A stretch of 64,000 bases of DNA, from contig NZ_JAMB01000002.1 in assembly GCF_000521805.1 (NCBI RefSeq), forward strand, positions 62,001-126,000. Direction: 5' to 3'. This document shows, piece after piece, positions 35,640 to 45,576 of the stretch (position 1 is its first letter; every line of letters begins with the position of its first letter). The notes beneath the pieces were generated by a model, which was not told the origin of the DNA, searched no databases, and saw nothing but the letters and a program-made list of their open reading frames with translations. This stretch comes from Marinomonas ushuaiensis DSM 15871. GTDB taxonomy: Bacteria; Pseudomonadota; Gammaproteobacteria; Pseudomonadales; Marinomonadaceae. Position numbers and translations under genes: made by a program.

Positions 35640-36191
35640 TTAACGGCTAAGCTCTATTACTTCTTTCAATTGCTGCAGGCTTTTTTCAAAATTATTACCC
35701 GCGATATCATTAGCAAATAAAGCAAGATAAGGCCCTAGCAGCCCAACACTTAAGTCTCCTTCAATAACCCAAGCCACCTCTGTTCCACTACCACCGTTAG
35801 ATTGAAATGAAATTTCATTATGGACTTGATTCATCTTCGGCTTAGGACGAACATCAAACAATACTGAACGATAAGACAATTCAACCAAAGACAATAAGCC
35901 TTGCTCCGCCACATCGTCATAAGACAAAGCAACGGAATCACCTTCGTTCAAAACACCCTCAAATGAATCAACCTTACCATTCTGGACAAACATCCAGTTA
36001 GGTAGATAATCACCTCGAAACATTTTTTGCTGAATTTCGTCTTGAGAAGCATCAATTACAATGCTCCTCTCGACGCGATAGTCAGTTGGCAAGAAAAGAC
36101 CAACAACAATTACAACCAAAATAATAAGCGCTAAAATGCGTGTCACTTTTCTGAGCTGATAAAGTGCCGCTGGGTGAGTAGCATTACCCAC
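35640..36191 (-). CDS. membrane-anchored SRPBCC (START-like) protein
   Basis: Protein of 183 residues with one N-terminal membrane helix (ILALIILVVIVVGLFL, about 19-34). It continues into a domain typical of polyketide cyclase/START-like SRPBCC proteins: YRVERSIVIDASQDEIQQKM, a middle beta sheet with EGDSVALSY, and the closing long helix NNFEKSLQQLKEVIELS. Ligand and role are unknown. The start is GTG at 36191, with AAGGA upstream. It is the last gene of the ibaG-murA-hisG-hisD transcript, a position held by hisC in Pseudomonas. Confidence 0.8.
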   Translation of the reverse strand: MGNATHPAALYQLRKVTRILALIILVVIVVGLFLPTDYRVERSIVIDASQDEIQQKMFRGDYLPNWMFVQNGKVDSFEGVLNEGDSVALSYDDVAEQGLLSLVELSYRSVLFDVRPKPKMNQVHNEISFQSNGGSGTEVAWVIEGDLSVGLLGPYLALFANDIAGNNFEKSLQQLKEVIELSR

Positions 36192-36193
36192 AA

Positions 36194-37504
36194 TTAATCA
36201 TCCTTTAAAATGCGATATTCTGCAGACATAGCGTGAGCCTCTAGAGACTCACCTCGAGCCAAAGGTGAGGCTATTTTAGCTAACTCACTTGCACCTTCAG
36301 GAGAACAATAAATCAATGAGCTACGCTTTTGAAAATCATAAACACCAAGAGGTGACGAGAATCTAGCCGTACCAGAGGTCGGAAGAACATGGTTTGGTCC
36401 AGCACAATAATCACCTAACGCTTCCGGTGTATGTCGCCCCATAAAAATAGCGCCAGCATGACGTATTTTTTCTGCCCATTTTTCCGGATCTTCAATGGAC
36501 AACTCAAGATGTTCAGCAGCCACAATGTTCGCAATATCCATCGCTTCATCCATATCTTTCACATGAATAAAAGCACCGCGATTCTCTAACGAAACTTTAA
36601 TAATATCTTTACGAGTTTGCGTTTCAATCAAACGCTCCATTGATAGTTTTACCGCTTTGATAAAATCCAAATCTGGAGATATTAGAATTGATTGAGCGTC
36701 TTCATCATGCTCAGCCTGAGAAAACAAATCCATTGCAATCCAATCTGGATCCGTCTTGCCATCACACACAACCAAAATTTCAGACGGCCCAGCAATCATA
36801 TCAATGCCAACAACGCCAAACACCATCTTCTTAGCTGTTGCCACGTAGATGTTACCAGGCCCCACTATCTTATCGACTTTCGGTATAGTTTCAGTACCAA
36901 AAGCCAATGCAGCAACGGCTTGCGCACCACCAATAGTAAATACACGATCAACACCTGCTATATAAGCTGCTGCTAAAACGATGTCATTAACAAAACCATC
37001 TGGTGTCGGTACAACCATTATAATGTCACCAACACCTGCTACTTTAGCTGGCATTACATTCATTAAAACAGAAGACGGATAAGCCGCTTTACCACCTGGC
37101 ACATAAACACCTACACGATCCAAAGGCGTCACCTTTTGACCTAACAAAGTGCCATTCTCTTCCTGATAACTCCAAGAAGGCTGCTTCTGACGTTCATGAT
37201 AGTCATAAACTCGCTTTGCTGCGGCTTCTAAACTTAGAATCAACTCCGGACTCACACGGTCTTTGGCTAGAGCAAGCTCTTCTCTAGATATCTCTAGTTC
37301 CGAAGAAGATACAACCTGACGACGATCAAAACGATTTGTAAACTCAACTACCGCACTATCACCGCTAAGTCGAACCTGTTCGACAATGTCCGCAACCGAC
37401 TTTTGAACAGTCGCATCAGAGACAGAATCCCATGCAAGTAAAGCATCCAACTCTGAACGAAAGTCATCAGAACTAGAAATGAAATTTCGAATATTAAGGT
37501 TCAA
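36194..37504 (-). CDS. hisD: histidinol dehydrogenase
   Basis: Zinc enzyme for the last two steps of histidine synthesis, oxidising L-histidinol to L-histidine with two NAD+. It has 436 residues (434 in E. coli). Signatures: [76 protein letters not shown] and the late zinc-binding [13 protein letters not shown]. The start is TTG, directly after the hisG stop codon, with GAGG 8 bases before it inside hisG. The usual next gene, hisC, is missing. Confidence 0.96.
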   Translation of the reverse strand: MNLNIRNFISSSDDFRSELDALLAWDSVSDATVQKSVADIVEQVRLSGDSAVVEFTNRFDRRQVVSSSELEISREELALAKDRVSPELILSLEAAAKRVYDYHERQKQPSWSYQEENGTLLGQKVTPLDRVGVYVPGGKAAYPSSVLMNVMPAKVAGVGDIIMVVPTPDGFVNDIVLAAAYIAGVDRVFTIGGAQAVAALAFGTETIPKVDKIVGPGNIYVATAKKMVFGVVGIDMIAGPSEILVVCDGKTDPDWIAMDLFSQAEHDEDAQSILISPDLDFIKAVKLSMERLIETQTRKDIIKVSLENRGAFIHVKDMDEAMDIANIVAAEHLELSIEDPEKWAEKIRHAGAIFMGRHTPEALGDYCAGPNHVLPTSGTARFSSPLGVYDFQKRSSLIYCSPEGASELAKIASPLARGESLEAHAMSAEYRILKDD

Positions 37505-38149
37505 CTACTTATCCTCACCTTCTTCAACTGCACGCCTAATCATTTCTAGAATCGGCTCAATTTCAGAATATTTTGTTTTATATGCCGCTTTATTTACAAC
37601 CAAACGCGTACTAATAGGTGCAATCAACTCTCGAGCTTCAAGCCCATTTGCCTTCAATGTATTCCCTGTATCGACAATATCAACAATCAAATCAGCCAGC
37701 CCCATAATAGGAGCCAATTCCATTGCACCGTACAGCTTAATAACATCAGCCTGAACGCCTTGCTCAGCAAAATAGGCTTTCGCTGTTTTAGTAAATTTAG
37801 AAGCTACTTTTAAACGTCGATTTGGAAGAGATTGACCCACAACGCCTGCGGTCATCAAACGACACTTTGCAATTTTAAGATCAAGCAATTCATAAAGATT
37901 TTTTGTAGACGCCTCCATCAAAACATCTTTCCCGGCAACGCCAAAATCAGCAACACCATGCTCAACATAAGTCGGGACATCAGTGGCGCGTAAAATAACC
38001 AACTTGATATGTTCATGATTTGTATCAAAAATCAGCTTACGACTTTTACTAATATCTTCAACAGGAACAATGTTCGCTTTTTCTAGAAGCGGCAAAGTCT
38101 CTCCAAGAATGCGACCTTTCGATAGTGCAATCGTTAACGTCTTACTCAT
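37505..38149 (-). CDS. hisG: ATP phosphoribosyltransferase, short form
   Basis: First enzyme of histidine synthesis, condensing ATP and PRPP. At 214 residues it is the short HisG_S form, which lacks the C-terminal regulatory domain of E. coli HisG (299 residues). It should work as a hetero-octamer with the HisRS-like regulator HisZ, which must be encoded elsewhere. Visible blocks: [37 protein letters not shown] and [18 protein letters not shown] (PRPP binding). It lies 1 base after murA and abuts hisD. Confidence 0.96.
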   Translation of the reverse strand: MSKTLTIALSKGRILGETLPLLEKANIVPVEDISKSRKLIFDTNHEHIKLVILRATDVPTYVEHGVADFGVAGKDVLMEASTKNLYELLDLKIAKCRLMTAGVVGQSLPNRRLKVASKFTKTAKAYFAEQGVQADVIKLYGAMELAPIMGLADLIVDIVDTGNTLKANGLEARELIAPISTRLVVNKAAYKTKYSEIEPILEMIRRAVEEGEDK

Positions 38150-38150
38150 A

Positions 38151-39425
<1,275 letters not shown>

Positions 39426-39438
39426 TTAATAATCGCTT

Positions 39439-39675
39439 TTACAGCTTATTGTTTTGCTCTGGTGTATAGGTCTTCATTGTCACCGCATGAATGGCACCGC
39501 TTGCAATCGCATCTTGAAGATGTGAATACACTAGTTGCTGTCTTTTAACAGTAGAAAGACCTTCAAACTCACTACTCACAACAACCACTTGAAAATTACA
39601 ACCTTCTCCCTCTGCAATCACTTCGCAATCAGGGATAGAGGATTCTAAAAGTACTTTAACTTCACCTGCGTTCAC
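39439..39675 (-). CDS. ibaG: BolA-family protein IbaG (YrbA)
   Basis: Small BolA-like protein of 78 residues (84 in E. coli). Family members bind [2Fe-2S] clusters with monothiol glutaredoxins; IbaG is linked to acid tolerance and envelope composition. The signature EGEGCNFQVVVVSSEFEGLSTV and the helix VKRQQLVYSHLQDAIASGAIHA are clear, with the invariant histidine in the latter. The start is GTG with GGAG 5 bases upstream. It is followed by murA. The preceding mlaB is missing, and the mlaC terminator separates it from the mla genes. Confidence 0.93.
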   Translation of the reverse strand: MNAGEVKVLLESSIPDCEVIAEGEGCNFQVVVVSSEFEGLSTVKRQQLVYSHLQDAIASGAIHAVTMKTYTPEQNNKL

Positions 39676-39846
39676 AGTCGCTCCAATATATAAAAATCTC
39701 AGTTATTTACATTCTACATCAGTAAAGCCAACTACTTAACACCCTTAAGCCAACTCTTAAGAAAAAACTATATGTTTTCCAATATTTTATCGAAGACTGA
39801 CACTACCACAGAGGTAAATGTCACAAAGGCTACCGATAATACAAAA

Positions 39847-39881
39847 AAAAATCCGATTCCACACCATGAAATCGGATTTTT
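39847..39881 (-). terminator. intrinsic terminator after mlaC
   Basis: On the minus strand, AAAAATCCGATT/AATCGGATTTTT with an 11-base loop and a run of nine T. It lies where mlaB would normally begin. Confidence 0.92.
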
Positions 39882-39908
39882 AATGCTGTAAAAAATCAAC
39901 TTATCAGA

Positions 39909-40529
39909 TTAAGTTTTTTTCGCTAACGATTTTTGCCAAGCGCCAATAGCAGACTCTATATCGTTTTTGTTCTGCTCCATCATCACTGCAAATTGCTTAC
40001 GGAACGTCTGGCCAAAATTGATATTATTAATAACAATATTACTTAAAACCCAATCACCTTCTTTCGTATCTTGCATATGAAATGTGATATTTAGCAGGCC
40101 ACCAGATTCCATCTGAAAATCAACATCCACTTTCGTTTCCCTACCTCGCCCTTGAGGACCTAAAGGTAAAACATTAATGCGATCTGCGTCCAGTTCAAGC
40201 AAAGAAGAACCGTATGTTTGTAATAAGGTATCTTTCGTTACACTAGCAAAACGCACACGCTGCTCTGGCGATGCACGTCGATAATACTTACCCATTACTT
40301 TTTTAGAAAAATCATCAAAATTGATGATTTTTTCCAAGATAGCGTTAACTCGCTCCTCTAGAAGCTTAGGGTCTTGAGCTAAAATCTCTTTATCTTCAAC
40401 AATCTCAGTGCGAAATGCATCAACCATCGAAATAACAGCATTCCTCGCCCCTTCATCATCTTGAGACCAAGATAAACTCGCACCAAAAAAAGCAACGACC
40501 AAAAATACTTTTGATAAAACTTTGAACAT
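39909..40529 (-). CDS. mlaC: periplasmic phospholipid-binding protein MlaC
   Basis: Soluble periplasmic shuttle of the Mla pathway, carrying phospholipids between the outer-membrane MlaA complex and MlaFEDB. It has 206 residues (211 in E. coli) with a signal peptide (LSKVFLVVAFFGASLSWS). The mature domain shows the family pattern: INFDDFSKKVMGKYYRRASPEQRVRF, LLQTYGSSLLEL, and DWVLSNIVINNINFGQTFRKQF. GAGGAA precedes the ATG. It starts 5 bases after mlaD and is the last gene of the transcript, before a strong terminator. Confidence 0.94.
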   Translation of the reverse strand: MFKVLSKVFLVVAFFGASLSWSQDDEGARNAVISMVDAFRTEIVEDKEILAQDPKLLEERVNAILEKIINFDDFSKKVMGKYYRRASPEQRVRFASVTKDTLLQTYGSSLLELDADRINVLPLGPQGRGRETKVDVDFQMESGGLLNITFHMQDTKEGDWVLSNIVINNINFGQTFRKQFAVMMEQNKNDIESAIGAWQKSLAKKT

Positions 40530-40533
40530 CTAT

Positions 40534-40998
40534 TTATTCCTCAGAATCATCAGATTTAAACAAAAACTGACTAATAAGGTTCTCTAAAACAAGAGCTGAT
40601 TGCGTATCGTAAATTTCATCACCTTCAACCAGCACATCATCTTCAGCACCGATTGAAATCCCAAGATACTTTTCCCCTAACAATCCACTCGTTAAGATTG
40701 CAACTGAGCTATCCGTAGGAATATTATTAACATCAGATACGATGTTCATTTTCACCAACCCCATATATAACTCTTTATCAAACGAGATTGATTCAACATC
40801 ACCAACAGCAACACCCGCAATCGTAACTTTAGCACGATCACTTAAACCACCAATATCATTAAAACGGGCAACAATTTGATAGGTATCTTTCTTACCAGAA
40901 AACGCAAGCCCGCTTACTTGAACCGCCAGATACACAAAAGCTAGGACGCCTAATACGATAAAGCACCCAACAAACAATTCAGTACGTTTATTTCTCAT
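40534..40998 (-). CDS. mlaD: Mla transporter substrate-binding subunit MlaD
   Basis: Inner-membrane-anchored MCE-domain protein forming the hexameric lipid channel on MlaE. It has 154 residues (183 in E. coli). An N-terminal anchor (LFVGCFIVLGVLAFVYLAV) is followed by the MCE domain with FNDIGGLSDRAKVTIAGVAVG and SVAILTSGLLGEKYLGI. The ATG at 40998 gives the family N terminus and sits one base after the mlaE stop codon. An in-frame TTG at 41013 would overlap mlaE. Confidence 0.94.
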   Translation of the reverse strand: MRNKRTELFVGCFIVLGVLAFVYLAVQVSGLAFSGKKDTYQIVARFNDIGGLSDRAKVTIAGVAVGDVESISFDKELYMGLVKMNIVSDVNNIPTDSSVAILTSGLLGEKYLGISIGAEDDVLVEGDEIYDTQSALVLENLISQFLFKSDDSEE

Positions 40999-40999
40999 T

Positions 41000-41782
41000 C
41001 TAAAAATCCCCAAACATGGCGGCAGTTAATATAAAATCCAGTGCCAAAATAGCTAACGATCCCAAAACAACGGTACGCGTTGTTGCTTTACCTATCCCTT
41101 CGGAAGTAGGAAGACACTCGTACCCCTGATATACCGCAATCCAAGTAACAACAATTGCAAAGCACACCGCCTTGATAAAACCATTAATGATGTCTGTATC
41201 AAAATAAACAGACTGCTGCATCAATGACCAAAAAGCACCATCATGAACACCAAGCCAACCAACAGACACAACAAGTCCACCAATTATCCCTGTTGCCGAA
41301 AATATAATACTAAGCAAAGGCAAACAAATCACACCTGCAATAAATCGAGGTGCAATAACCCTACGAAGAGGATCAACCCCCATCATCTCAAAACTTGATA
41401 GCTGTTCGGTTGCTTTCATCAGCCCAATTTCTGCCGTTAACGAAGAGCCAGCACGCCCAGCAAACAATAAAGCAGTAACAACTGGAGCTAACTCTCTCAA
41501 TAAAGCCAGGGCCAACAGTTGACCTACCGCATCCTCCGAACCAAACTTAGCAAGAATACTGTAACCCTGAAGAGCTAAAACCATGCCTATAAAAGCGCCG
41601 GAAACAACAACAATTACTAAGGATAAAACGCCAACAGAATAAAGTTGTTTCACTAATAAATTAATAGATTCATTTAAACGCACTGGAAATCTAAAAACAC
41701 TTTGAGCTAAAAAAATTCCAGCTCGACCAACCGCTTCTAACCAATTAAGCAGCCACCCACCTAAATCCGTAATTGCTTTCAT
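41000..41782 (-). CDS. mlaE: Mla transporter permease MlaE
   Basis: Inner-membrane permease of the phospholipid ABC transporter; 260 residues, identical in length to E. coli MlaE. About five membrane helices. The family motifs are VLSLVIVVVSGAFIGMVLALQG, RELAPVVTALLFAGRAGSSLTAEIG and VDPLRRVIAPRFIAGVI, the last being the coupling region to the ATPase. It overlaps mlaF by four bases (ATGA), implying coupled translation. Confidence 0.96.
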   Translation of the reverse strand: MKAITDLGGWLLNWLEAVGRAGIFLAQSVFRFPVRLNESINLLVKQLYSVGVLSLVIVVVSGAFIGMVLALQGYSILAKFGSEDAVGQLLALALLRELAPVVTALLFAGRAGSSLTAEIGLMKATEQLSSFEMMGVDPLRRVIAPRFIAGVICLPLLSIIFSATGIIGGLVVSVGWLGVHDGAFWSLMQQSVYFDTDIINGFIKAVCFAIVVTWIAVYQGYECLPTSEGIGKATTRTVVLGSLAILALDFILTAAMFGDF

Positions 41783-42573
41783 AGTGCCGCCTTATCGGAA
41801 GACTCTGCTTCAGGGTAATGAAATGGAACAGGGCCATCAGGCTCACCATTTAGAAACTGTTTTACTTGAGGGTCTTCCGATGCACGTATAGCTTCTGCAG
41901 AACCCTCCGCTATCACTCGCCCACCAGCTAAAATACAAACATGATCAGCAATAGATAATGATTCTTCAACATCATGCGATACTAAAACAGAAGTGATCTT
42001 AGCGGCATCATTAAGCTGACGAATCAGCTTAACCAAAACCCCTTTTGATATGGGGTCCTGCCCAGTAAAAGGTTCGTCATACATAACCAAATCAGGATCC
42101 AGAGCAACAGCTCGCGCTAATGCAACACGACGTGCCATACCACCAGACAACTCAGAAGGCATTAATTGAGCCGCGCCGCGCAAGCCTACACTGTGCAATT
42201 TCTCCGAGACAATTCGATGGATTTCGTCTCGATCCAACTTTGTATGCTCCTCCATCGGAAAAGCAACATTCTCTTCTACTGTCATATCACTAAATAGAGC
42301 ACCACTTTGGAAAAGCATCCCCATTTTCTCTCTTAATTTATAGAGGTCTGAGCGAGATAAAGCATGGACATTTTGTCCATCAACTAAAATAGAGCCTTGG
42401 TCTGGTGCCAATTGTGCCGCGATCAAACGCAACAGCGTTGTTTTACCCGTGCCACTAGGCCCCATAATGGCGGTAATTTTACCGCGCGGAATAGTAAGAG
42501 AAATATCTTTATAGATGACATGTTCCCCCCTAGAAAAGCTAAGATTTTGGACATTTATATAAGCATCTACCAC
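41779..42573 (-). CDS. mlaF: Mla transporter ATP-binding protein MlaF
   Basis: ABC ATPase powering lipid movement by the Mla system; 264 residues (269 in E. coli). Walker A is GPSGTGKTT, the Q-loop is in MLFQSGALFSD, the signature LSGGMARRVALARA, Walker B LVMYDEPFTGQDP and the H-loop VSHD. Two in-frame GTGs lie at 42579 and 42573. AAAGG is 1 base from the first and 7 from the second, so the second is chosen. In E. coli MlaF is stabilised by MlaB, whose gene is missing here. Confidence 0.95.
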   Translation of the reverse strand: MVDAYINVQNLSFSRGEHVIYKDISLTIPRGKITAIMGPSGTGKTTLLRLIAAQLAPDQGSILVDGQNVHALSRSDLYKLREKMGMLFQSGALFSDMTVEENVAFPMEEHTKLDRDEIHRIVSEKLHSVGLRGAAQLMPSELSGGMARRVALARAVALDPDLVMYDEPFTGQDPISKGVLVKLIRQLNDAAKITSVLVSHDVEESLSIADHVCILAGGRVIAEGSAEAIRASEDPQVKQFLNGEPDGPVPFHYPEAESSDKAAL

Positions 42574-42723
42574 TGACACACCTTTTTATCCCAGTCTAAT
42601 ATCAGCAGATACTATCACCGCCCCTTCCTAAATAAAATCGCATGAACTCCAAATTCAATTTGTTTCTTAGATCAAGTCTTGAATTTCAACCCTAAACCTC
42701 ATTAAATAGTATCTTCGATTTTT

Positions 42724-43704
42724 ATGAGTAATTTCAATATCATGTTGTTATTTTCTATCGCCCTAATTGCAGGGTTAATTCTTTTAGTCGTCAGTTCCGA
42801 TAAATTCATAGAAAACTCTGCTCTAGTAGCAGAAAAGCTTAACGTCAACCCAATGGTTATTGGCATCACATTGGTGGCCTTAGGAACATCAGCACCTGAA
42901 ATGGTTGTTTCCGCAATAGCCGCATTTGATAACGCGCCAGAAATTGCAATTGGGAACGTACTAGGCTCTAACATTGCAAATATTGCACTTGTGCTTGGTG
43001 TAACTTTATTATTCTCTGCAATCCCAATTGCAAAAGGATTATCGACCAAAGAAGTTCCTCTTGTATTGGCAGTAACACTATTAACTGGCTTTTTACTTTA
43101 CGACCAACATCTTACGATATTGGATGGCGTTATATTAATTATCACCTTTATTATTGTCTTAACAATTTTGTTACGAGGCAGCAAAGATCTTGAAGACACC
43201 CTAGAAGAGGCGCTATCCGAAGACGAGAACATTTCTATAGTAAAATCCTTAATCACCGCTTTTATTGGACTTATTGTACTTATTGGGAGTTCTAAACTAT
43301 TGGTTTGGGGCGCAATCGGTATTGCAACCGGTCTAGGCGTCAGCGAACTAATTATTGGTCTAACTATTGTTGCTATTGGAACAAGCCTCCCAGAATTAGC
43401 CGCATCGGTAAGCAGCGTCAGAAAAGGCCATCATGATATTGCGATTGGCAACATATTGGGCTCAAACATTTTCAACCTAGCAACTGTTTTACCTTTACCC
43501 GCACTTATAGCTCCAGGACTTATCGATGCAAATATTGTTAGCCGGGATTACCCATGGGTTCTAGGGCTTACAATTGCACTGGCTTTCATGATCTATTTAT
43601 TTAAGAAAAGTAAAAATGGCAGCATACCTAAATGGATAGGATTGCTACTTCTAGCGTCTTACGCTATTTACTTATTTATAATCAGTACAAGTAGCTCAGT
43701 ATAA
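42724..43704 (+). CDS. yrbG: calcium/sodium antiporter (YrbG/CaCA family)
   Basis: Inner-membrane cation exchanger of 326 residues (325 in E. coli YrbG). It is built of two inverted repeats, each with the alpha-motif of the CaCA superfamily: GITLVALGTSAPEMVVSAIA (about 51-70) and GLTIVAIGTSLPELAASVSS (about 210-230), with IGNVLGSNIANIAL and IGNILGSNIFNLAT after them. About ten membrane helices. Direction and ion are inferred from the family. It leads the lptC-lptA-lptB-rpoN cluster, overlapping lptC by one base. No clear ribosome-binding site is seen. Confidence 0.93.
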   Translation: MSNFNIMLLFSIALIAGLILLVVSSDKFIENSALVAEKLNVNPMVIGITLVALGTSAPEMVVSAIAAFDNAPEIAIGNVLGSNIANIALVLGVTLLFSAIPIAKGLSTKEVPLVLAVTLLTGFLLYDQHLTILDGVILIITFIIVLTILLRGSKDLEDTLEEALSEDENISIVKSLITAFIGLIVLIGSSKLLVWGAIGIATGLGVSELIIGLTIVAIGTSLPELAASVSSVRKGHHDIAIGNILGSNIFNLATVLPLPALIAPGLIDANIVSRDYPWVLGLTIALAFMIYLFKKSKNGSIPKWIGLLLLASYAIYLFIISTSSSV

Positions 43705-44282
43705 TGCTTAACGTTAACAAGTTACTTTCGTTGAAATCATTAACTATTTATACGGTCATTCTTGCATTGGTTATTTTTACATTTTGGTATGGTGTAGCGC
43801 CAACACAAAACCTTGTACGAACAGAATCACTCAGCACCGCTCCAGACTACTTCATCACTAAAGTAACCGTGAAAGAATTTGATAATAATGGCTTCTTAAT
43901 TGAAACTATCAATGCAGATCAAACACTTCATTACATCTCTCAATCCAAAACATTATTGGAGAAACCTGACGTAAAGCGTCTATCAAAATCTGGCAGCTGG
44001 AGCGCAAAAGCAGATAAAGGAGTTATTGAAGACGGAAGTAATGATATTCTATTAACAGAAAATGCGAGCGCGAAAAAAACATACCTGACATCTGAAGATA
44101 TATATCTAAATGCAGACAGCGTACATTATCTAGACAAAGATCAATCGTTAACAAGCAGAGACAATGCTATTCTTTTCTCCACTCAAGGAAAAACCTCTGC
44201 TGATACAATTACCACTTTTATAAATTCAGAAGAAGTCATCATGACAGGATCTGTACGAGGAAAATATGAAACAGCTCATTAA
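43704..44282 (+). CDS. lptC: LPS export protein LptC
   Basis: Bitopic inner-membrane protein that takes LPS from LptB2FG and passes it to LptA. It has 192 residues (191 in E. coli). One N-terminal helix (YTVILALVIFTFWYGV) precedes a periplasmic beta-jellyroll with DYFITKVTVKEFDNNGFL and LENASAKKTYLTSEDIYL-like repeats. Its ATG overlaps the yrbG stop by one base. In most relatives kdsD and kdsC lie between yrbG and lptC; here they are absent. Its 3' end overlaps lptA by 17 bases. Confidence 0.92.
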   Translation: MLNVNKLLSLKSLTIYTVILALVIFTFWYGVAPTQNLVRTESLSTAPDYFITKVTVKEFDNNGFLIETINADQTLHYISQSKTLLEKPDVKRLSKSGSWSAKADKGVIEDGSNDILLTENASAKKTYLTSEDIYLNADSVHYLDKDQSLTSRDNAILFSTQGKTSADTITTFINSEEVIMTGSVRGKYETAH

Positions 44283-44775
44283 CTTTAGCGCTTTACTTAC
44301 TTTAGCTTTAATCGGCCAATACACTTACGCACTTCCTGATGATACAAACAAACCATTAGAAATTCAGGCTGATGAGGCCTCATTTGACCAAAATACAGGT
44401 GAAGCCATCTATAAAGGCAATGTATTCATTAAACAAGGTTCTATTGAAATAGAGGCTGAATATTTAAGAGTTTCAACAGATCAAAGCTCTCGCAAATTCA
44501 CAAGCCTAGAAGCAAGTGGTACACCTGCCAAATTTAGCCAACAAGTAGATTGGAGTGGCAACATTGTCATCAGTAAAGGTGATGAGATCCACTATTCAAC
44601 AAGTGAATCTAAACTTGAAATAATGGGAAATGGCTACCTAAGCCGTATGCAAAATTCCATTTCAGCAGACTACATTCTTTATATGATCGATGACGGCACA
44701 TTTAACGCTGAGAAAAAAGACACAGGTCGCGTATCAATGACCCTACAACCACAAGCAACTAAGGCAACAAAATAG
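44266..44775 (+). CDS. lptA: LPS transport periplasmic protein LptA
   Basis: Periplasmic bridge protein that forms the jellyroll filament for LPS transit to LptD. It has 169 residues (185 in E. coli) with a signal peptide ending near TYA. The OstA-type repeats are clear: LEIQADEASFDQNTGEAIYKGNV, IEIEAEYLRV and KLEIMGNGYL. AGGAAAAT precedes the ATG inside the end of lptC. Its stop codon is immediately followed by the lptB start. Confidence 0.94.
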   Translation: MKQLINFSALLTLALIGQYTYALPDDTNKPLEIQADEASFDQNTGEAIYKGNVFIKQGSIEIEAEYLRVSTDQSSRKFTSLEASGTPAKFSQQVDWSGNIVISKGDEIHYSTSESKLEIMGNGYLSRMQNSISADYILYMIDDGTFNAEKKDTGRVSMTLQPQATKATK

Positions 44776-45501
44776 ATGGCTTTACTAGAAGCAAAGAACC
44801 TAGCTAAGAGCTACAAAAAAAGACAAGTCGTCAAAGACGTTTCGATATCTGTTGAATCGGGACAAGCTGTTGGTTTGCTCGGCCCAAATGGCGCTGGCAA
44901 AACTACGTGTTTTTATATGATAGTTGGCATGGTTGCTAATGATGCTGGCGGCATATTCATTGATGGTAACGACATCACCAGTAACGCCATGCATACTCGT
45001 GCTCAAAAAGGTATTGGATACTTACCTCAAGAAGCCTCTATTTTTCGAAAAATGTCTGTTGAAGACAATATTTCGGCCATATTAGAAACGCGCAAAACAT
45101 TAACGAAAGCAGAGCAAAACATCAGATTAGAAGAGCTCCTAGAAGAATTTCATATCACCCATATCCGTAAAAACTTAGGCATGGCACTTTCTGGCGGAGA
45201 ACGTCGCCGAGTAGAAATAGCAAGAGCCGTTGCGATGAATCCGAAGTTCATTCTTTTGGATGAGCCTTTTGCCGGTGTCGACCCAATTTCTGTTGGCGAC
45301 ATAAAACTGATCATCAAACACCTTCAAGAAAGCGGTATTGGCGTTCTCATTACCGACCATAATGTCCGAGAAACTCTCGACATTTGTGACAAAGCTTATA
45401 TTGTTGGTAATGGCTATATCATTGCATCTGGAGATGCGAAGGCAGTCATCAACAATGAACAAGTCAAAAAGGTTTATTTAGGCGATGACTTCCGTCTGTA
45501 A
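44776..45501 (+). CDS. lptB: LPS export ABC transporter ATPase LptB
   Basis: Cytoplasmic ATPase of LptB2FG that drives LPS extraction from the inner membrane; 241 residues, the same length as E. coli LptB. Walker A is GPNGAGKTT, the Q-loop is in [16 protein letters not shown], signature [14 protein letters not shown], Walker [15 protein letters not shown]-loop [10 protein letters not shown]. It abuts lptA and is followed after 75 bases by rpoN, the conserved arrangement. Confidence 0.97.
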   Translation: MALLEAKNLAKSYKKRQVVKDVSISVESGQAVGLLGPNGAGKTTCFYMIVGMVANDAGGIFIDGNDITSNAMHTRAQKGIGYLPQEASIFRKMSVEDNISAILETRKTLTKAEQNIRLEELLEEFHITHIRKNLGMALSGGERRRVEIARAVAMNPKFILLDEPFAGVDPISVGDIKLIIKHLQESGIGVLITDHNVRETLDICDKAYIVGNGYIIASGDAKAVINNEQVKKVYLGDDFRL

Positions 45502-45576
45502 CCCCTTATCATTGCTGTAGAAAGGGAGTAGTATGCACAACTCGTTCCAATTCATTCAAATAAGAAGAGTTGCTCT

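Noticed and set aside
39676-39841. Degenerate mlaB remnant
   Set aside because: No stretch resembling a STAS domain in the minus frames; the region mostly looks like a terminator tail and the ibaG promoter.
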